A stretch of DNA of 64,000 nucleotides from Paenarthrobacter ureafaciens (GCF_004028095.1 NZ_SBHM01000007.1:1736001-1800000); one strand, 5' to 3'. Positions 40,424-50,230 are shown, counted from the stretch's first letter. Numbers and translations: made by a program. The notes: generated by a model not told the origin, from the sequence alone.

Positions 40424-41728
40424 ATGACTGCTCCAGTGAACGTCGCTCCTGCATCACGCGGAAAGATCGTTTCATCATTGCCTGCCGATCAGCTGGCTGA
40501 AATCAGCGCGTTGTTTGAGTTCCGGCGCACGGGCTATTCCCTTGATGCCCCGTTCTACACGGATCCGACCATCTTCAAGGTGGACATGGAGGCCATCTTC
40601 GGCCAGCACTGGATCTACGCGGGCAGCGTTGCCGAACTGCCCGAGCCGGGCGACTACATCACCGTGGACTACGGACCCTACTCGTTGATCGTTCTCCGCA
40701 ACGATGACGGCGAAGTCAACGTCCTGCACAACGTGTGCCGCCACCGCGGTGCGCGCGTCCTGACGGAGTCGGCTGGTTCCACCGGAAACCTGGTCTGCGG
40801 CTACCACTCCTGGACCTATTCGCCCGAGGGCAACCTGATCCACGCTTCCGCTCCCGGCGAGGCCAAGTTCGACAAGAACTGCTTCGCGCTTAAGCGCGCC
40901 CACAGCCGCGAGGTTGCCGGACTCATCTTCGTCTGCATCGCCGACGAGCCGCCAACAGACTTTGATGAGACCTCCAAGATCTTTGAGCCCTACCTGGGGC
41001 CGCACGATCTGTCCAAGACGAAGATTGCCTACCAGCAGAACATCATCGAAGAGGGCAACTGGAAGCTCGTCATGGAGAACAACCGTGAGTGCTACCACTG
41101 TGACGGCCACCCGGAACTTGCCTGCTCCCTGTTCCCCACCTGGGGCCTGACCGAGGGCCTTATCCCCACCCACCTCGAAGACGTCTGGGACCGCAACAAG
41201 GAAGCCCAGGCCTCCCTCGAAGAGCGTTGCCGCCGCTACGGCCTGCCCTATGAGGTGGTGGAAGAGCTGGACACCCGCATTGCAGGTATCCGCATCTCCC
41301 GCGAATCCCTCGACGGCGAAGGCGAATCGTTCTCGGCCGACGGACGCCGCCTTTCCAAGAAGCTGCTCGGCGACCTGCCCGACTTCCGCCTGGGCCGTTG
41401 CTCGATGCACCTGCAGCCCAACAGCTGGTTCCACTTCCTGGGCGACCACGTCATCACCTTCGGCGTCTTCCCCATCAACGAACACCAGTCCCTGGTCCGC
41501 ACCACGTGGCTGGTTGCCGACGACGCCGTGGAAGGCGTGGACTACGATCTGGACAAGCTCACCTACACCTGGAAGCAGACCAACCTCCAGGACAAGGCCT
41601 TCGTTGAGCTGTGCCAGACGGGTGCAGGCAGCCCCGCCTACGAACCCGGCCCGTACATGAAGAGCGAGTACCAGGTTGAGGCCTTCATCAACTGGTACGT
41701 GCAGCGCGTCCAGGAGCACTTGGCATGA
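40424..41728 (+). CDS. gbcA: Rieske non-heme iron oxygenase, glycine betaine monooxygenase-like alpha subunit
   Basis: 434 residues from the ATG at 40424 (GGAGGAA seven bases upstream). The Rieske 2Fe-2S site is NVCRHRGARV with LVCGYHSWTYS (Cys-x-His, Cys-x2-His, residues about 102-130). The mononuclear iron ligands are in ENNRECYHCDGHPELA (about residues 216-231). This architecture and the fused-ferredoxin reductase next door match GbcAB, which demethylates glycine betaine to dimethylglycine and formaldehyde. Related enzymes act on stachydrine, carnitine or choline; the dimethylglycine oxidase and betaine carrier elsewhere in the window favour betaine. Confidence 0.85.
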   Translation: MTAPVNVAPASRGKIVSSLPADQLAEISALFEFRRTGYSLDAPFYTDPTIFKVDMEAIFGQHWIYAGSVAELPEPGDYITVDYGPYSLIVLRNDDGEVNVLHNVCRHRGARVLTESAGSTGNLVCGYHSWTYSPEGNLIHASAPGEAKFDKNCFALKRAHSREVAGLIFVCIADEPPTDFDETSKIFEPYLGPHDLSKTKIAYQQNIIEEGNWKLVMENNRECYHCDGHPELACSLFPTWGLTEGLIPTHLEDVWDRNKEAQASLEERCRRYGLPYEVVEELDTRIAGIRISRESLDGEGESFSADGRRLSKKLLGDLPDFRLGRCSMHLQPNSWFHFLGDHVITFGVFPINEHQSLVRTTWLVADDAVEGVDYDLDKLTYTWKQTNLQDKAFVELCQTGAGSPAYEPGPYMKSEYQVEAFINWYVQRVQEHLA

Positions 41729-43149
41729 CGGAACTCCTCACCGAAACGGCCGTCCAGGAGCCACAGCGCATCCGCGGACTCGAGATGCCGTGGAACAGGG
41801 TGATGGGCCGCAGCGACACCCCCGCCCGGGCAGCCCGCGCCTTGGGTCCCTGGCACCCCCAGGAGTTCACGGCCGAATGCGTGGAGACCATCCCGGAAGC
41901 GGGCGGCCTCATGACGTTCGTGTTCCGACGCTGCGACGGCGCACCCCTTGCGTTCCGTGCCGGGCAGTACGTCAACATCGCGTTCCCCGTGAACGGCGGG
42001 GAACACGAGCCTGTGGACCGCAGCTATTCGCTGTCCAGTTCGCCTACCGAGCCGTGGACCTTCAGCATCAGCGTCAAGCGCGACGCCGGCGGCCTGGTCT
42101 CTCCGTGGGTGCATGAGAACGTCAAGCCGGGCACTGTGCTGGAGATGCTCGGGCCGGTCGGCGCCTTCCACTTGCCGGATGCGGACCGGCGCGCCCGTTA
42201 CCTGCTGCTCGCAGCCGGGGCCGGCATCACGCCCATCATGTCCATGGTGCGGACCATCCATTCCCTGCCGGGACACGCGGATGTCGTGGTGCTCTACCAC
42301 GGTGCGGAAGCGGGCGGCTTCGCCTTCCACCGGGAGCTCGCCTACATCGCTTCCGTGGACTCGCGGATCCGGGTCTTCTACTCCCTGGGTGACCGCAGCA
42401 AGCCCGATGGTTGGGACGGCCTCACCGGACGGCTGACCTCGGCCATGATTGACGAGGTGGCCCCTGACGCCAACGGACGCCAGGTCTACGCCTGTGGTCC
42501 CGAGGGCTACCTGAACAACGCCACGGAGCTCCTGAAGAAGGTCGGCGTCGACGACACCTCCATCTACATGGAGTTTTTCTCCGGTGACCGCCAGACGCTC
42601 CTTGAATATGCGGCCGAAGTGGCCCTCGCCACGGACATCGCAGAAGAAATTGCCGAGGAAATCGCCGACTCCGCCGAGGATTACTTCGAGAGCCAGCCTG
42701 CGGCTTTCGGTCTCTACGAGCCGAGGTACGACGCAGACGGCACCTTGGAAGCCACGGGCCTGCCGCTCGAAGCGGTCGACGCCGACGCGACGTCCGGTGC
42801 GGAAGCCAACGACGGCGGTTCGGGCACCTCGCCGGAGGCTGAAGCGGAGACTCCCGATGCTTCGAGCTTCAACACGGTGGGGACCGGGAGCCTCACGTTG
42901 TCCTTCATGCGCACCGGCATCAACGTGCGGATCGACCCCACGGAGCCCATCCTCGAGGTGGCCCAGCGTGCGGGTGTCAGGATCGGCGCCAACTGCAAGG
43001 AAGGAATGTGCGGTTCCTGCAAGGTGGTCAAGTTGTCGGGCGACATCGACATGAACCACCAGGGCGGGATCCGGAAACGCGAAATCGATGCGGGCAAGTT
43101 CCTGCCCTGCTGTTCCACGGCCAAGACGGATATGGTGATCGACGCTTAG
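41725..43149 (+). CDS. gbcB: GbcB-like oxygenase reductase with C-terminal ferredoxin domain
   Basis: 474 residues, ATGA overlap with the oxygenase. FAD domain with AGQYVNIAFPVNG and the flavin-binding RSYSLSSSP (about residues 90-110), NAD domain with LLLAAGAGITPIMSMVRTI and VYACGPEGYLNNATELL, and a plant-type 2Fe-2S domain at the end (CKEGMCGSCKVVKLSG, distal Cys in FLPCCSTAK). Between them is an acidic Ala/Glu/Asp/Gly-rich linker of about 100 residues (AEEIAEEIADSAED, EANDGGSGTSPEAEAE), longer than in the Pseudomonas protein. Passes electrons from NADH to the Rieske centre. Confidence 0.9.
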   Translation: MTELLTETAVQEPQRIRGLEMPWNRVMGRSDTPARAARALGPWHPQEFTAECVETIPEAGGLMTFVFRRCDGAPLAFRAGQYVNIAFPVNGGEHEPVDRSYSLSSSPTEPWTFSISVKRDAGGLVSPWVHENVKPGTVLEMLGPVGAFHLPDADRRARYLLLAAGAGITPIMSMVRTIHSLPGHADVVVLYHGAEAGGFAFHRELAYIASVDSRIRVFYSLGDRSKPDGWDGLTGRLTSAMIDEVAPDANGRQVYACGPEGYLNNATELLKKVGVDDTSIYMEFFSGDRQTLLEYAAEVALATDIAEEIAEEIADSAEDYFESQPAAFGLYEPRYDADGTLEATGLPLEAVDADATSGAEANDGGSGTSPEAEAETPDASSFNTVGTGSLTLSFMRTGINVRIDPTEPILEVAQRAGVRIGANCKEGMCGSCKVVKLSGDIDMNHQGGIRKREIDAGKFLPCCSTAKTDMVIDA

Positions 43150-43167
43150 AGGGCTTGTCTCCTCAAG

Positions 43168-45360
43168 CTAGGCGGGTGCATCGCCCCGGTTTGCCGCATC
43201 ACCGGGGCGATGCAGCGTGTCCGGCCGCCACAGTTGCGGCTGTTCAACCAACTCGGACATCCAGGGGCGTTGTCCGCGGTAGACAGTGAGGCCCTCGGGG
43301 ATGCCGCGGACCGTGGCGTCGGTGCCTGAAGCATCGATCGTGATCCGCGCATCCCCCATGGGGGCGTTGCTGATGTGGACATCCCCGAAGTCGGGTGGCA
43401 GGACCGGATCCAGCCATATGCCGCCCAGCGAAATGTGGGTGTCGTACCGCATCAGGCTGGTCACTACGTGGATGGGCGTGGTCGCGGCCCAGGCTTGGGG
43501 TGAACAGGCGGTGGGGTAGGGCACCGGCTCGGTGAACCTGGCCCGGTCGAAGCCGCAGAAGAGCTCGGGAAGCCTGCCGTCCGAATACTCCGCGGCTTCC
43601 AGGAGTGCCGTGCCGATCCTCTGTGCTTCTTCGATGTAGCCGTAGCGCAGGAGCCCGGACATGATGATCGCATTGTCGTGCGGCCACACTGAGCCGTTGT
43701 GGTAGCTGGCCGGGTTATAGGCGGCCATGTCCGTGGCCAGGGTCCGCACGCCCCAACCGCTGAACATCTTCGGAGACATCAGGTGCTCCACGACCGAGGG
43801 AACCTTGTCCTCGTCCATGAGCCCGAACCACAGGCAATGGCCCATGTTCGATGCGCAGGCATCCACTTGGCGCTTGTCCTTATCGAGGGCAACAGCGTAG
43901 TAGCCCTTGTCCGGCATCCAGAAGTCCTCATTGAATTTCTGTTTGAGCCGGTCAGCGCGTTCCCGCAGCTCCGAGGCCAAGGCGAGGTCGCCGTCGTCGT
44001 AAGCCATCCAGGCGCGCGCCACGTAGGCGCCGTGCACGTACGCCTGTACCTCGGCCAAGGCGATAGGCGCCTCGGCGAGGGTACCGTCAGCGAAGTTGAT
44101 GCCGTCCCAGGAGTCTTTCCACCCCTGGTTGATGAGGCCGTGCTGGTTGGGGCGGCCGTACTCCACATACCCGTCGCCGTCCCGGTCGCCGTAGTGGCGG
44201 ATCCAGTCGAGGGCGCGGTCGGCGTTGGGCAGGAGTTCGGCGATGGTGTCCTTGGCGAAGCCCCAGCGGCTCACGGACCCCACCGCAACCATGAAGAGGG
44301 GAGTGGCGTCGACGCTGCCGTAGTAGGCGGAACTGCCCCGCAAGGCCTGGCCGCTGCTGACGTCCAGGCGGACCTCGTGGAGGATCTTCCCGGGTTCCTC
44401 TTCGGTGTCTGTATTTACTTCTTTTCCCTGCCGGTCGGCCAACGTGCGGAGCGTGCCCAGGGCGAGGGAAGGATCCACCGGCAACGCCATCTCCGAGGCC
44501 CACAAGGAGTCCCTGCCGAACAACGTCATGAACCACGGAGCTCCCGCGGCCACCACCACCCTTTCCGGGTGGTCCGGGTCCTGGATGCGCAGGGCTCCGA
44601 GGTCTTCATAGCTCCGGCGCAGGGTGCGCTGGATGGAACGGTTGCCGATCTGCAGGACGGGAATCTTGGCCACCCATTCCTGCCGGCGCCGGTCGCTGGG
44701 TGACAACTCACCCCGTGACGGATGGCTGAAAGGTTTGCCCTCTGCCGCCGGGAGTACGCTGACCCGGGTGTTCCATTGCCCGAACGCCGGGATGGTGACC
44801 CTGAAGCCGAGGGCCTTGGAACCGGCCCCGGCGCCTTCGCCCCGAATGATCACCGACTTCCGGAATCCTTCCCACTGACCCCTGATCTCCAAGGAGTCGT
44901 TCTCCACCCGCCGGGTTTCCTTCCATACGCGGGTAATACGGGCTTCCTTGACTTCGAAGAGGTCTGCGAAGTCCGCCTCTGCGGTGAGGGTGATGGTGCA
45001 GCGGGCAGCTTGCCTCGAGTAGTTCCGGACGGTGATTTCTTCCAGGATCCCCGCCCCCACTTCGCGCATCCGTTCCACCAGGAGCGGGCTGTCTGCGTAA
45101 CCGTCGGGACGGGGAACCCGGCAGGCGAAGAGGGCGCGGTACGGTTCCTTCAGTTCGGCCGCCAGCGGCTCCAACGGTTGGTCGTTGATGCGGAGCTGCC
45201 AGCGGGAAAGGATCCGGGTGTCCAGGTGGAAGACGCCTTGGGGTAGGTCCGGGTGGATGTCCCCGTTGGGTCCGGAGATGCAGAAGGACGAGCCTTCCAC
45301 GAGCGTGATGGTCCCGGCGCCCAGCGGTCCGGCAGCCGTTTCCGTATTCCAACCGGTCAT
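43168..45360 (-). CDS. glycogen debranching enzyme-like amylo-alpha-1,6-glucosidase
   Basis: 730 residues from the ATG at 45360 (AAGGA seven bases upstream). An amino beta-rich GDE_N_bis domain (ITLVEGSSFCISGPNGDIHP to about residue 230) precedes an (alpha/alpha)6 barrel of the MGH/GDE_C type: TLFGRDSLWASEMALP, NQGWKDSWDGINF (catalytic acid region), NGSVWPHDNAIIMSGL, and a C-terminal beta sheet. In actinobacteria these proteins occur near trehalose or glycogen genes; no such neighbour is present here, so the natural glycan is uncertain. Confidence 0.85.
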   Translation of the reverse strand: MTGWNTETAAGPLGAGTITLVEGSSFCISGPNGDIHPDLPQGVFHLDTRILSRWQLRINDQPLEPLAAELKEPYRALFACRVPRPDGYADSPLLVERMREVGAGILEEITVRNYSRQAARCTITLTAEADFADLFEVKEARITRVWKETRRVENDSLEIRGQWEGFRKSVIIRGEGAGAGSKALGFRVTIPAFGQWNTRVSVLPAAEGKPFSHPSRGELSPSDRRRQEWVAKIPVLQIGNRSIQRTLRRSYEDLGALRIQDPDHPERVVVAAGAPWFMTLFGRDSLWASEMALPVDPSLALGTLRTLADRQGKEVNTDTEEEPGKILHEVRLDVSSGQALRGSSAYYGSVDATPLFMVAVGSVSRWGFAKDTIAELLPNADRALDWIRHYGDRDGDGYVEYGRPNQHGLINQGWKDSWDGINFADGTLAEAPIALAEVQAYVHGAYVARAWMAYDDGDLALASELRERADRLKQKFNEDFWMPDKGYYAVALDKDKRQVDACASNMGHCLWFGLMDEDKVPSVVEHLMSPKMFSGWGVRTLATDMAAYNPASYHNGSVWPHDNAIIMSGLLRYGYIEEAQRIGTALLEAAEYSDGRLPELFCGFDRARFTEPVPYPTACSPQAWAATTPIHVVTSLMRYDTHISLGGIWLDPVLPPDFGDVHISNAPMGDARITIDASGTDATVRGIPEGLTVYRGQRPWMSELVEQPQLWRPDTLHRPGDAANRGDAPA

Positions 45361-45607
45361 GGGATTGTCCTTCGAACAGCGTGGGCCGGGATGTAGTTGA
45401 CGGTACGCCGGAGGGCTGTGGGACACCAGAGCCTGGGATGTCCGGCGCCGGTTGCGGCATCCACCCTGATGCCCGTCAGGCACCCGAAGTAAACCCGGAG
45501 TTCACCGTGAACCCTCTTATCCGAAGCGAATGGCGGTTACAATGAGAGTTGCAGTATTCGCTGATGCAGACCGGCGGTTGTAAAGAAGTACGCCGGAGGA
45601 CTCTGTA

Positions 45608-45964
45608 ATGACGGACACCCAGATCGGCGCGTTCCTTCGCGAATGCGTTATATACGAAGAAGACAGCGAAGAAGGCTTGGACTTCGAGGCCTTGTACGGC
45701 CTCTACATCAGTTGGTGCGTCCTTGGAAACAAGGTTCCCGTTCCGGACAGTGCATTCCTCACGTCCGTGCGCACCAGCGGAGTAAAACACGAGAAGCGCG
45801 ATGGCGTGCGGTATTACCCGGGGCTCCGGATGATTGGCGACGCCGCCCGCGACTACGTACTCAACAGCATCCCGGACGAAGTAGTGGAAGTAGTCGTTCC
45901 GCCGATTCCCGTGACGGAAGTCGAGGATGGCGGGGACGTCGTCCTGCCTGCAAAGGCCGTCTAG
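45608..45964 (+). CDS. small protein resembling a phage-primase C-terminal winged helix
   Basis: 118 residues, GGAGG eight bases before the ATG. The first 70 residues, with IGAFLRECVIYEE, LYGLYISWCVLGNKVPVP, FLTSVRTSGVKHEKRDGVRYYPGLRM, follow the pattern of the winged-helix end of phage/plasmid (P4/D5-type) primases: FL.EC....LY..Y..WC...G..P.....F...L...G......G.RY..G. The tail is acidic and Val/Pro-rich. There is no primase or phage gene nearby, so it looks like a stand-alone DNA-binding module. The 247 bases upstream contain the debranching gene's promoter region and nothing else recognised. Followed by a strong terminator. Confidence 0.7.
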   Translation: MTDTQIGAFLRECVIYEEDSEEGLDFEALYGLYISWCVLGNKVPVPDSAFLTSVRTSGVKHEKRDGVRYYPGLRMIGDAARDYVLNSIPDEVVEVVVPPIPVTEVEDGGDVVLPAKAV

Positions 45965-45975
45965 GTTTATCTTCA

Positions 45976-46011
45976 GCTGATGCCCTTAGGATTCGTTCCT
46001 AAGGGCATCAG
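45976..46011 (+). terminator. perfect stem with TTCG tetraloop
   Basis: Arms GCTGATGCCCTTAGGA (45976-45991) and its complement (45996-46011) around TTCG, twelve bases after the stop of the small gene. The trailing sequence is CATTTAAG. Separates it from the photolyase gene. Confidence 0.85.
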
Positions 46012-46050
46012 CCATTTAAGCAGCCGGTGTACCGGCGGTAAGGGGCGCAA

Positions 46051-47469
46051 GTGAAACCATCCATCGTCTGGTTCCGCGACGACCTCCGGGTCAGGGACAA
46101 CCCGGCCTTGCGGGCCGCCGTCAACGATGGAGCGGCAGTGGCGCTCTACGTCCTGGACGAGGAGTCGCCGGGCATCCGGCCGCACGGAGGGGCAGCAAAG
46201 TGGTGGCTGCACCATTCCCTCCTCGCCCTCCGGGAGGACCTGGACGCGTTGGGAATACCCCTGCTCTTGCGCCGCGGGCCCGCTGCTGAGGTGGTGCAGA
46301 AAACCACGACGGCGGTGGGTTCGGGCGCGCTGTTCTGGAACCGGCGGTACGGCGAGGTGGAACGGACCATCGACGCCGGGATCAAGGGCTGGGCGGTTGA
46401 GGCCGGGCTGCACGTGGAGAGTTTCCAAGCCACCCTGCTCCACGAGCCCTGGAAGGTCAGCACCAAGACCGGCACCCAGTACAAGGTGTTCACCCCGTTC
46501 TGGAAGGCGGTGTCTGCTCAGGAATTCCGCGAACCACTGCCGCTTCCCGCTCGTGGCCATGGGTTCACCGGCACGCTTCCGCGGTACGACTCCCTGGAGA
46601 GTTGGCAGTTGCTGCCCACCAAACCGGATTGGTCCGGAGGGTTGGCCGCCCGGTGGACTCCCGGGTCCGCAGCCGGCCATGCCCGCTTGAAGGAGTTCGT
46701 GGGCAACGGGTTGGATTCCTACAGTGAAGGGCGGAACCGTCCGGACACCGATGGCAGCAGCTCCCTGTCGCCGTACCTGCGCTGGGGTGAACTCAGCCCC
46801 TTCGAGGTGTGGCAGGCAATATCTTCCAAGAGGTCGGAAAGTGCCACGATCTTCGCGTCGGAGTTGGGCTGGCGCGAATTCTGCTGGCACCAGTACTTCC
46901 ACAACCCCACCTTGGCCACGGCCAACCTGCGCAGCGAATTCGACAGGTTCCCGTGGGCCTGGCCCGGCGCTTCTGTCGGAGCGTCTGCCGGCGCTTCTGC
47001 CGGCGACGACGGTCGGCACCCCGGGCACGAGTCGGCCCCGGAAGAGCTCCGGGCATGGCAAAAGGGGCGAACGGGGTTCCCCCTGGTGGATGCGGGACAG
47101 CGGCAACTGTGGGAAACGGGCTGGATGCACAACCGGGTGCGCATGGTGGCCGCGAGCTTCCTCGTGAAGAACCTGGGGATCCATTGGCAGCTGGGCGAGC
47201 AATGGTTCTGGGACACGCTGGTGGATGCGGATCCGGCGTCCAACCCTGCCAACTGGCAGTGGGTGGCAGGCTCGGGGGCTGACGCCTCGCCCTTCTTCCG
47301 CATCTTCAACCCGGAGGCCCAGCGCGTGCGGTTCGACCCGCAGGGCAAGTACATCGCGCAGTGGATTCCGGAGTTCGGCACCCCGGATTACCCGGCGGAA
47401 ATCGTGGACTTGAAAGCGTCAAGGCAGGACGCACTGGATGCCTACAAGGAGCTGCGCGAGGTGCATTAG
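46051..47469 (+). CDS. phr: deoxyribodipyrimidine photolyase
   Basis: 472 residues, GTG start with AAGGGG five bases upstream. Light-driven repair of cyclobutane pyrimidine dimers. The amino antenna domain starts KPSIVWFRDDLRVRDNPALR; the FAD domain includes SSLSPYLRWGELSPFEVW, ELGWREFCWHQYFHNP, TGFPLVDAGQRQLWETGWMHNRVRM (quoted in part: LVDAGQRQLWETGW) and DADPASNPANWQWVAGSGAD, the CPD class I signature. A Gly/Ala/Ser insertion (SVGASAGASAGDDG) near residue 310 is a low-complexity expansion not usual for the family. Confidence 0.95.
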   Translation: MKPSIVWFRDDLRVRDNPALRAAVNDGAAVALYVLDEESPGIRPHGGAAKWWLHHSLLALREDLDALGIPLLLRRGPAAEVVQKTTTAVGSGALFWNRRYGEVERTIDAGIKGWAVEAGLHVESFQATLLHEPWKVSTKTGTQYKVFTPFWKAVSAQEFREPLPLPARGHGFTGTLPRYDSLESWQLLPTKPDWSGGLAARWTPGSAAGHARLKEFVGNGLDSYSEGRNRPDTDGSSSLSPYLRWGELSPFEVWQAISSKRSESATIFASELGWREFCWHQYFHNPTLATANLRSEFDRFPWAWPGASVGASAGASAGDDGRHPGHESAPEELRAWQKGRTGFPLVDAGQRQLWETGWMHNRVRMVAASFLVKNLGIHWQLGEQWFWDTLVDADPASNPANWQWVAGSGADASPFFRIFNPEAQRVRFDPQGKYIAQWIPEFGTPDYPAEIVDLKASRQDALDAYKELREVH

Positions 47470-47560
47470 GCGGCCTTCAAGCCAGCGTCAGCCTCCCGCG
47501 TTCCTTCCGCAGCGGCCCTCTGGAAATTAGTAGGAAGTCCGAGTATATTCGGCTGCAGAG

Positions 47561-47574
47561 ATGATCTGGATCAC
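47561..47574. promoter_or_regulatory. CRP/GlxR-like palindrome upstream of mmsA
   Basis: ATGATCTGGATCAC, on the other strand GTGATCCAGATCAT, lies 81 bases before the mmsA start. It matches GTGATCCACATCAC between the acyl-CoA synthetase and dehydrogenase genes (56319) in 12 of 14 positions and has the GTGA-N6-TCAC frame of CRP-family sites. Confidence 0.5.
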
Positions 47575-47654
47575 ATGCATGCACGTGTTCCGGACGTGTT
47601 GTGCGGTATTGATCGGCACGGCAGTCACTAATGATGCAAAGGAGCATTTCCACT

Positions 47655-49154
47655 ATGGTGCGCGAGCTTTCACACTACGTAGGCGGCCAAAGGATCGACG
47701 GCACGTCCGGCCGGTTCAGCGATGTCTACGATCCCTGCACCGGCGAAGTCCAGGCCCGCCTGCCGCTGGCCAGCGCCGAGGAGGTGCGCAACGCCGTCGC
47801 GAACGCCGAGAAGGGCCAACTCGAATGGGCTGCCATGAATCCGCAGCGGCGGGGTCGCATCCTGCTGAAGTTCGTGGACCTCGTCAATGACAACATGGAC
47901 GAGCTGGCCAAGCTGCTGTCCTCCGAACACGGGAAGACGTTCGCGGACGCCAAGGGTGATATCCAGCGGGGCATCGAAGTGGTGGAGTTCTCCGCCGGGG
48001 CGCCGCATCTGCTCAAAGGCGAATTCTCGGACAGCGCAGGCCAGGGGATCGATGTCCACTCCCTGAGGCAGCCGCTGGGTGTTGTTGCCGGCATTACGCC
48101 CTTCAACTTCCCTGCCATGATTCCGTTGTGGAAGTCGGGACCGGCGCTCGCTGCCGGCAACTCCTTCATCCTCAAACCGTCCGAGCGGGACCCCTCCGTG
48201 CCGCTGCGGCTCGCCGAGCTCTACAGCGAAGCCGGCGTTCCGGACGGCGTCTTCAACGTCATCAACGGGGACAAGGAAGCCGTGGACGCCCTTCTTGAGG
48301 ACCCGAGGGTCAAGGCAATCGGCTTTGTCGGTTCCACGCCGATCGCCCAGTACATCTACGCCACGGCCGCCGCGCATGGGAAGCGCGCACAGTGCTTCGG
48401 CGGGGCGAAGAACCACATGGTGATCATGCCCGACGCCGACCTGGACATGGCCGCGGACGCCCTGATTGGTGCCGGGTACGGTTCCGCTGGAGAGCGGTGC
48501 ATGGCTATCTCCGTAGCCGTCCCGGTGGGCCAGGAAACAGCGGACGCCCTTGTTGCCAAGCTCACCGAGAGGGTTAAGGAACTCCGGGTCGGGCACAGCC
48601 TGGACAAGGACGCGGACTTCGGGCCGGTGGTCGCGGCGTCTGCGAAGGAACGGATCGAGGGCTACATCCAGTCCGGCGTGGACGAGGGCGCCACCTTGGT
48701 GGCAGACGGCCGCGGCCTCACCGTTGAGGGATACGACGGCGGCTTCTGGGTAGGCCCCACCCTCTTCGACAACGTCACCAAGGATATGAAGATCTACAAG
48801 GAGGAGATTTTCGGTCCTGTCCTGAGCGTCCTCCGGGCGGCCGACTACGACGAAGCGCTCAGGCTCTGCAGCGAGCACGAGTTCGGGAACGGCGTCGCAA
48901 TCTTTACCCGCGACGGCGACTCCGCCCGCGACTTCGCCAGCCGCGTGGAAGTGGGCATGGTGGGCATCAATGTTCCCATCCCCGTGCCGATTGCCTACTA
49001 CACGTTCGGCGGGTGGAAGGCGTCCGGGTTCGGCGACCTCAACCAGCATGGCGCGGATGCCTTCCGCTTCTACACCAAGACCAAGACCGTCACCTCGCGG
49101 TGGCCCTCCGGTATCCGCCAGGGCGCCAGCTTCGTGATGCCGGCAGGCAGCTGA
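47655..49154 (+). CDS. mmsA: CoA-acylating methylmalonate-semialdehyde dehydrogenase
   Basis: 499 residues from the ATG at 47655; AAGGAG lies ten bases upstream, so an ATG eight codons earlier is less likely. Aldehyde-dehydrogenase fold with GITPFNFPAMIPLWKSGPAL, KPSERDPSVPLRLAEL (NAD site), GFVGSTPIAQYIYATAA, and the catalytic Cys in GERCMAISVAVPVG; GAKNHMVIMPDADLDMAA is the MmsA-specific segment. It turns methylmalonate semialdehyde into propionyl-CoA and CO2 in valine breakdown. First gene of a four-gene operon. Confidence 0.95.
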   Translation: MVRELSHYVGGQRIDGTSGRFSDVYDPCTGEVQARLPLASAEEVRNAVANAEKGQLEWAAMNPQRRGRILLKFVDLVNDNMDELAKLLSSEHGKTFADAKGDIQRGIEVVEFSAGAPHLLKGEFSDSAGQGIDVHSLRQPLGVVAGITPFNFPAMIPLWKSGPALAAGNSFILKPSERDPSVPLRLAELYSEAGVPDGVFNVINGDKEAVDALLEDPRVKAIGFVGSTPIAQYIYATAAAHGKRAQCFGGAKNHMVIMPDADLDMAADALIGAGYGSAGERCMAISVAVPVGQETADALVAKLTERVKELRVGHSLDKDADFGPVVAASAKERIEGYIQSGVDEGATLVADGRGLTVEGYDGGFWVGPTLFDNVTKDMKIYKEEIFGPVLSVLRAADYDEALRLCSEHEFGNGVAIFTRDGDSARDFASRVEVGMVGINVPIPVPIAYYTFGGWKASGFGDLNQHGADAFRFYTKTKTVTSRWPSGIRQGASFVMPAGS

Positions 49155-50230
49155 TGGGAGAGCAGATCATCGAAGAAGTGCAGCAGGAAGAAGTTCTTTT
49201 CGAGCGGCGCGGCCACCTCGGCATCGTGACGCTCAACCGGCCCCGGGCAGTCAACGCCCTCAATGCCGGCATGGTGAAAGCCATGTTGCAGCAGCTGGCT
49301 GCCTGGGCTGACGACGAATCGGTTGCTGCGGTGTTGGTGCGCGGCGCCGGCGATCGGGGCCTCTGCGCCGGGGGAGATATCGTGGCCATCTACAAGGACA
49401 TGCTGCACGGGGGCTCGGAAACCGCTGATTTCTGGGCTGACGAGTACCGCCTCAACGCCCTCATCGCCAACTATCCCAAGCCGTACGTCGCTTTCATGGA
49501 CGGGCTGGTGCTGGGCGGTGGCGTAGGTGTTTCCGCGCACGGCTCTGTTCGCATCGTCACCGAACGGACGCGCACGGGGATGCCGGAAACAACCATCGGG
49601 TTCGTGCCCGACGTCGGCGGAACCCTGCTGCTCTCCCGCGCCCCCGGGGAAACCGGGACCCACGCCGCGCTCACGGGCGCGCACCTGTCCGGGGCGGACG
49701 CCCTGTTCCTGGGACTCGCGGACTACTTCGTCCCGTCCGAAAGCCTCCCGGCACTCACTGAAGCGCTGGAAGGCTCGACGCCGGAAGACGCCGTCGTGCG
49801 CATTGCCCAAGCCGCGCCGGACTCGGCTCTCGCGGCGCAGCGGGAGTGGATCGATTCCTGCTACGCAGCAGAGGACGCGGAAGAGATCGTGCACCGCCTG
49901 CGAGAGGCCGGAGGTGAGGCCGCCGACGCCGCGGACACCATCACGGTAAAGTCGCCGACGTCGGTGAAGGTCACCTTGGCGTCCCTGCGGCGGGTGCGGG
50001 GGCTGTCCCTGGAAGAGGCGCTGGACCAGGAATACCGCGTCGGTCTCCGCTGCCTCTCCGGCCCCGATTTCCGCGAGGGCATCCGGGCGCAAGTGGTGGA
50101 CAAGGACCGGAATCCACAGTGGAAGCCGGCCACCCTCGCCGACGTCCACGAGTCCGACGTCGAAGGCTACTTTGCCTCGCTCGGCGAGCATGAGTTGGGG
50201 CTTTCCGCGACGCCGGTCCAGTCGGGTTGA
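49154..50230 (+). CDS. 3-hydroxyisobutyryl-CoA hydrolase
   Basis: 358 residues; its ATG shares one base with the mmsA stop (TGATG). Crotonase fold with LVRGAGDRGLCAGGDIVAIYK (in part GLCAGGDI), GLVLGGGVGVSAHGSVR (oxyanion hole) and the HIBCH signature MPETTIGFVPDVGGTLLL with the catalytic Glu. The longer C-terminal half with KSPTSVKVTLASLRR and DFREGIRAQVVDKDRNP is the hydrolase-specific extension. Releases 3-hydroxyisobutyrate from its CoA ester, the step before MmsB. Confidence 0.93.
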   Translation: MGEQIIEEVQQEEVLFERRGHLGIVTLNRPRAVNALNAGMVKAMLQQLAAWADDESVAAVLVRGAGDRGLCAGGDIVAIYKDMLHGGSETADFWADEYRLNALIANYPKPYVAFMDGLVLGGGVGVSAHGSVRIVTERTRTGMPETTIGFVPDVGGTLLLSRAPGETGTHAALTGAHLSGADALFLGLADYFVPSESLPALTEALEGSTPEDAVVRIAQAAPDSALAAQREWIDSCYAAEDAEEIVHRLREAGGEAADAADTITVKSPTSVKVTLASLRRVRGLSLEEALDQEYRVGLRCLSGPDFREGIRAQVVDKDRNPQWKPATLADVHESDVEGYFASLGEHELGLSATPVQSG

